From Mycolicibacterium tusciae JS617 (GTDB lineage: Bacteria > Actinomycetota > Actinomycetes > Mycobacteriales > Mycobacteriaceae), in contig NZ_KI912270.1 of the NCBI RefSeq assembly GCF_000243415.2, forward strand, positions 2,666,001-2,730,000: 64,000 nt of DNA. Reading direction: 5' to 3'. The position numbers and the translations under genes are program-made. This document shows positions 60,521-64,000 of this stretch, in pieces. The first letter of the stretch is position 1; every line of letters starts with the position of its first letter. The notes beneath the pieces were generated by a model that worked only from the letters and a program-made list of their open reading frames with translations, did no database searches and was not told the origin of the DNA.

Positions 60521-61406
60521 ACTTGTCGGGATTGGCGATATCCCAGATGGCACAGACCTTTCCGTCGCGCACCGTCATCGCCGTGACCCGCGGCATCACC
60601 TCGGGATAGCCAGCGTTCGCGGGCGAGCCGGCGAGGTAGGTGCCCAACTGCCCGTTGATGTTCGCCAACTGGCTCGAAGACAGGAACTCCGGGCCGTAGC
60701 GGGCGGCCAGCCCGAACAGGAAACGCGCCACCTTGTCCGGACCGTGGATCACCCGTGCGGCAGTCGGTGCCCTGCGGTTCGAGTCGCCGGTGAATGTCAC
60801 GTCTGGATGCAACAGGCGCACAACGGCTTCCATATCACCGGCGGCGAGGGCGAGCATCAGCGCGCCGGCCACTTCGGCGTGCATCTCGTCGGAGACAGCC
60901 GGCGGCGCGCTCGCCACCGCCCGTCGCGCTCGCGATGCCAGCTGCCGCGCGGCAGCGTCGGTGATTCCGAGCACCGAGGCGATGTCGCCGAACGGTACGG
61001 CGAAACCGTCGTGCAGCACGAACGCCACCCGCTGGTCGGGGTTGAGCCGTTCCAGCACCACCATCGCGGCGAACCGAGCATCCTCACCGGCCACCACCGC
61101 GGCCAGCGGGTCATCGCCGTCCAACCGGGTCACGACAGGCTCCGGCAGCCATTCGCCGTAGTAGGTCTCGCGCCGATGCGACGCCGAGCGCAACCGGTCA
61201 AGCGCCAACCGGCTGACCACCGTCGTCAGCCACGCGCGCAGATCGGTGATCGCGTCGGAATCGCTGGCCTCAATACGGTCCCACCGCAGCCACGCATCCT
61301 GCACGATGTCCTCGGCGTCGGCGACGGTTCCGGTCAGTCGGTACGCGACGGACAGCAGGTGCGGCCGCAGCTCCTCGAACTCGTCGACCCGGGTGCTAGC
61401 CGTCAT
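60456..61406 (-). CDS. sigJ: ECF41 sigma factor SigJ
   Basis: A 316-residue ECF sigma factor, orthologue of Rv3328c. Region 2 (LLSVAYRLTGTVADAEDIVQDAW) and region 4 (LNPDQRVAFVLHDGFAVPFGDIASVLGITDAAARQLASRARR) are joined by a linker with GEWLPEPV. A C-terminal SnoaL-like extension (about 185-300) ends with the NPDKF motif. In ECF41 factors this extension replaces an anti-sigma factor, with WLPEP and NPDK contacting each other. SigJ is linked to peroxide resistance in M. tuberculosis. It overlaps its probable target gene tail to tail. Confidence 0.94.
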   Translation of the reverse strand: MTASTRVDEFEELRPHLLSVAYRLTGTVADAEDIVQDAWLRWDRIEASDSDAITDLRAWLTTVVSRLALDRLRSASHRRETYYGEWLPEPVVTRLDGDDPLAAVVAGEDARFAAMVVLERLNPDQRVAFVLHDGFAVPFGDIASVLGITDAAARQLASRARRAVASAPPAVSDEMHAEVAGALMLALAAGDMEAVVRLLHPDVTFTGDSNRRAPTAARVIHGPDKVARFLFGLAARYGPEFLSSSQLANINGQLGTYLAGSPANAGYPEVMPRVTAMTVRDGKVCAIWDIANPDKFTGSPLRRPPSPTAPGTRRRS

Positions 61407-61517
61407 GGACCAAGTCTAGAACCGGCCCACGGACTGATTTCGTTGCGATGCAACCCGGCAAAGAAACGATTCCCGAGTTGAACCCCGCTGTGACCACTCG
61501 AACCGTATATTCCGCAC

Positions 61518-63026
61518 ATGGCAATCAAGGAACCCGAAGCCCCGGCTGTCGGCGGCAAGGGTCTGCAGGCCGGCGCGATCGGCCTTGTCGGCAACATCGT
61601 CATCGGTCTGGCCGCCGTGGCTCCCGCGTACAGCCTGGCAGCCACACTCGGCTACGTCGTCCTCGCGGTCGGCGAGAAGGCACCGTCGATGTTCGTGCTC
61701 GCGTTCATCCCGATGCTGCTGGTCGCCTTCGCCTACAAGGAACTGGCCCAGGAAACCCCGGACTGCGGCACCACGTTCACGTGGGGCACCAAGGCGTTCG
61801 GACCGTGGATCGGATGGATGGGCGGGTGGGGCCTGGCCGTCTCGGCGATCATCGTGCTGGCCAACGTCGCAGAGATCGCGGCGATCTACATGTTCAGGTT
61901 CCTCGGCCTCGACGACCTCGCCGAGAACCTCTGGACCAAGGTGCTGCTCGGCGCGTTCTTCATCATCGCGATGACTCTGCTCAGCGCGCGGGGCATCGTG
62001 GTGTCCGAACGCGTGCAGAACGTCTTGATCGCCATCCAGTTCGGTGTGCTGACCATCGTCAGCATCATCGCGCTGGTGCGCGTGTTCTCCGGAACCGCCG
62101 GAGCGCAGGCGATCATGCCGCAGTTGTCCTGGCTGTGGCCCAGCGGCCTGGATACGTCCTCGATCGCGGCGGCGATCATCCTGTGCATCTTCATCTACTG
62201 GGGCTGGGACGCCTGCCTTGCGGTCGGTGAGGAAACGAAGGATCCCGGCCGCACTCCCGGGATCGCCGCCGTGATCACCACGCTCATCCTGGTATGCACA
62301 TATGTACTGGTTGCCTATGCGGTGCAGTCGTTCTCCGGTTTCAGCGAGGTGGGCATCGGGTTGAACAACCCCATGAACACCGACGACGTGCTGACTGTGC
62401 TCGGTAAGCCGGTTGCCGGCACGATCGCGGCGTCCCTGCTGCTGCTCACCGTGTCCGTCTCCGCGCTGTCGTCGACCCAGACGACCATCCTGCCCACCGC
62501 GCGCGGCACGCTGTCGATGGCCGTGTACGAGGCCATCCCGAAGCGGTTCGCGACTGTTCACCCGCGCTATATGACTCCCGCTTTCGGCACCATCGTGATG
62601 GGGGTGTCGGCGCTGTTCTTCTATCTGCTGCTGACGTTCCTGTCCGAGAACGCACTCGCCGACTCGGTGGCATCTCTTGGGCTTGCTGTCGCGTTCTATT
62701 ACGGCATCACCGCCTTCGCGTGCGTGTGGTACTTCAGAAGGACATTGTTCTCGTCGGTCCGAAACATGTTCTTTCGCGGCATCTTCCCGCTACTCGGCGG
62801 GCTGGCGATGGCGACGGCATTCGGCATCAGCGCCAAGGACATGATCGCCCCGGACTACGGCTACACCGCGTTCGGATCGGTCGGTGGCGTGTTTGTGCTC
62901 GGTGTCGGGATGCTCGTGCTCGGCATCCCGCTGATGCTGGCGTGCTTCGCATTCGGCACCAAGCGGTTCTTCCGCGGCGAGACTCTGAACGCCACAACCG
63001 AAGTCAAGGTCCCGGACACCTTCTAA
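61518..63026 (+). CDS. APC-family amino acid permease
   Basis: A 502-residue transporter with about 12 transmembrane helices. Helix 1 has the broken substrate-binding motif GAIGLVGNIVIGLAAVAPAYSL, and DCGTTFTWGTKAFGPWIGWM is the conserved helix 2-3 segment. WDACLAVGEETKDPGRTPG is the APC loop. It probably imports an amino acid or polyamine by proton symport; the substrate cannot be read from sequence. A tandem universal stress protein gene follows after 16 bp, an arrangement seen with other APC permeases. Confidence 0.92.
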   Translation: MAIKEPEAPAVGGKGLQAGAIGLVGNIVIGLAAVAPAYSLAATLGYVVLAVGEKAPSMFVLAFIPMLLVAFAYKELAQETPDCGTTFTWGTKAFGPWIGWMGGWGLAVSAIIVLANVAEIAAIYMFRFLGLDDLAENLWTKVLLGAFFIIAMTLLSARGIVVSERVQNVLIAIQFGVLTIVSIIALVRVFSGTAGAQAIMPQLSWLWPSGLDTSSIAAAIILCIFIYWGWDACLAVGEETKDPGRTPGIAAVITTLILVCTYVLVAYAVQSFSGFSEVGIGLNNPMNTDDVLTVLGKPVAGTIAASLLLLTVSVSALSSTQTTILPTARGTLSMAVYEAIPKRFATVHPRYMTPAFGTIVMGVSALFFYLLLTFLSENALADSVASLGLAVAFYYGITAFACVWYFRRTLFSSVRNMFFRGIFPLLGGLAMATAFGISAKDMIAPDYGYTAFGSVGGVFVLGVGMLVLGIPLMLACFAFGTKRFFRGETLNATTEVKVPDTF

Positions 63027-63042
63027 GAGAACAGGCCCAGCA

Positions 63043-63903
63043 ATGCATTTGACAGTCGGATACCTGGCCACCAGCACCGGAGACGACGGCGTCGCTCTGG
63101 CGAGTGCGCTTGCCAAGACCTTCGATGCCGATGTCGACGTCGTACTCGTTGTGCGGCAGGAACTTCCGGATGGCCATCCCGGGCGTGCGGAGTATCAGCA
63201 GCTGCTCGTCGAGCGTGGCGAGGAATGGATTTCCCGCGCAATCGACCGACTCACCGCCGACGGTGTCAGCGCATCGTCCACCGTATTGGTTGGCGAGTCG
63301 TTCGCCGAATCGCTCGTCGGCTTCGCCGAACAGAAGCACTCGGACCTCATCGTGGTCGGTGGCGCACGCGACGGGTTCTTCGGCGGCCACACCATCGGTC
63401 CGGTAACCGGTGCGCTGCTGCACTCCTCGCCGATTCCGGTGGCACTGGCTCCGCGTGGCTACGCCGACGACCCCGACGACGCGTTCGCCGCCGTGACGGC
63501 CGCCGTGCCGACCCGTCCCGGCGACGACAACCCGCTGCCGTTCGCGATCACACTCGCCAGCGCCGCCAACCTGGCCATCCGGATGCTCTCGCTGGTGTCC
63601 TCCGAGAACCTCTCCGAGGCCGCCCACGCACGTGAGGTACGCCAGCTCCAACGGGAGGCCGCCGAGGAGAACCAGGCGGTGGCTGCGCGGGCACTTCCGG
63701 ACGCCCCCGAGATCAAATCGCTTGTGGCCGACGGTATGACGCTGGAGTCCGCCCTGAAAAAGCTGCGGTGGGACGACGGCGATCTGCTCGTCGTAGGTTC
63801 CAGCAGGTTCGCCGCGCCACGGCGGATCTTTTTGGGGTCGACGGCCGCGCGCATTCTGGCCGGTGTCGACGTCCCGGTGATCGTCATCCCGAAAGCCGAC
63901 TAG
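63043..63903 (+). CDS. Tandem universal stress protein
   Basis: A 286-residue protein with two UspA domains (about 1-140 and 150-286). The ATP-binding signature G-x2-G-x9-G-(S/T) is recognisable in each: VVGGARDGFFGGHTIGP in the first and VVGSSRFAAPRRIFLGSTAAR in the second. The first domain's final GP differs from GS/GT. Sixteen bases after the permease gene, it is probably co-transcribed and may regulate transport or sense nucleotides. Confidence 0.9.
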   Translation: MHLTVGYLATSTGDDGVALASALAKTFDADVDVVLVVRQELPDGHPGRAEYQQLLVERGEEWISRAIDRLTADGVSASSTVLVGESFAESLVGFAEQKHSDLIVVGGARDGFFGGHTIGPVTGALLHSSPIPVALAPRGYADDPDDAFAAVTAAVPTRPGDDNPLPFAITLASAANLAIRMLSLVSSENLSEAAHAREVRQLQREAAEENQAVAARALPDAPEIKSLVADGMTLESALKKLRWDDGDLLVVGSSRFAAPRRIFLGSTAARILAGVDVPVIVIPKAD

Positions 63904-64000
63904 GGCTGCGACGCCTCGAGATCGCGTCTCTCTGCCTGGCCCGCGGTCGGCGATCCGCTTGCCCACGAAGAACAGCACCAGCACCACGCCCCACGACAGC
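63900..64000 (-). pseudogene. Possible 3' end of a membrane protein, frame uncertain
   Basis: On the minus strand one frame reads SWGVVLVLFFVGKRIADRG, a plausible last membrane helix, but runs open without a stop into antisense of the stress protein. Another frame ends sensibly as QAERRDLEASQP with a stop at 63900-63902. A single-base shift would join them. Only 101 bp are visible. Confidence 0.3.

Noticed and set aside
63004..63899. Long minus-strand frame opposite the universal stress protein
   Set aside because: Antisense shadow of a clear coding gene, with no protein family resemblance.

Overview
The window is high-GC chromosomal DNA from a non-tuberculous Mycobacterium (Mycolicibacterium type). 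I infer this from gene order. It follows the M. tuberculosis segment around Rv3286c-Rv3328c: sigF, rsbW, usfY-like, lat, lrpA, Rv3292, pcd, Rv3294c, Rv3295, lhr, nei, Rv3300c, glpD2, lpdA, Rv3304, amiA1, amiB1, deoD/punA, pmmB, upp, Rv3311, add, deoA, cdd, sdhCDAB and sigJ. No tRNA, rRNA or CRISPR array was seen.

Region 1 (1-5.8 kb) is the general-stress locus: a partial STAS anti-anti-sigma factor, sigF with its antagonist rsbW, topoisomerase IB, and small stress genes (a CsbD-like protein, a UsfY-like membrane protein, an acidic protein). Several starts are preceded by the mycobacterial SigF signature GTTT-N15..17-GGGTAT. Flavodoxin-fold, membrane, PAS-ANTAR and Mrr-like genes follow.

Region 2 (6.4-11.1 kb) is a lysine-catabolism cluster. 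Lat converts lysine to aminoadipate semialdehyde and Pcd oxidises it. A DUF1338 enzyme of the 2-oxoadipate dioxygenase family could act later, and LrpA is the likely regulator. A 77-bp MIRU-like repeat has duplicated the start codon of the DUF1338 gene.

Region 3 (11.1-21.2 kb) holds a DUF3060 membrane protein, a TetR regulator, the helicase lhr and the glycosylase nei. Between tetR and lhr lies a 2.84-kb element with matched ends. It contains a decayed IS5-type transposase and an intact 680-residue TnpB/Cas12-like RuvC nuclease gene. This is the most promising novel unit in the window.

Region 4 (21.2-42.8 kb) is mostly housekeeping metabolism: a DesA3 desaturase with its reductase and TetR regulator, GlpD2/LpdA redox enzymes, two M20 amidohydrolases, nucleoside and sugar-phosphate salvage, and an AbrB transporter with a MarR regulator. 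It also holds a secreted GH2 glycosidase, a poly-proline exported protein, a truncated flavoprotein, and an AT-richer gene-poor stretch (41.4-42.1 kb).

Region 5 (42.8-49.1 kb) is accessory cell-surface DNA: an EspC-like type VII substrate candidate, an NlpC/P60 hydrolase, a 1447-residue exported repeat protein combining cadherin-like and RCC1-like repeats, and a degenerate second copy of the NlpC/P60 gene.

Region 6 (49.1-64 kb) returns to conserved order: Rv3311-like, an alpha/beta hydrolase, add-deoA-cdd nucleoside salvage, and sdhCDAB. An IS481-family insertion with a perfect 15-bp target duplication has split a palindrome directly after sdhB. Beyond it are an AhpD-like gene with a near-perfect ECF41 promoter, the ECF41 sigma factor sigJ, an APC permease and a tandem universal stress protein.
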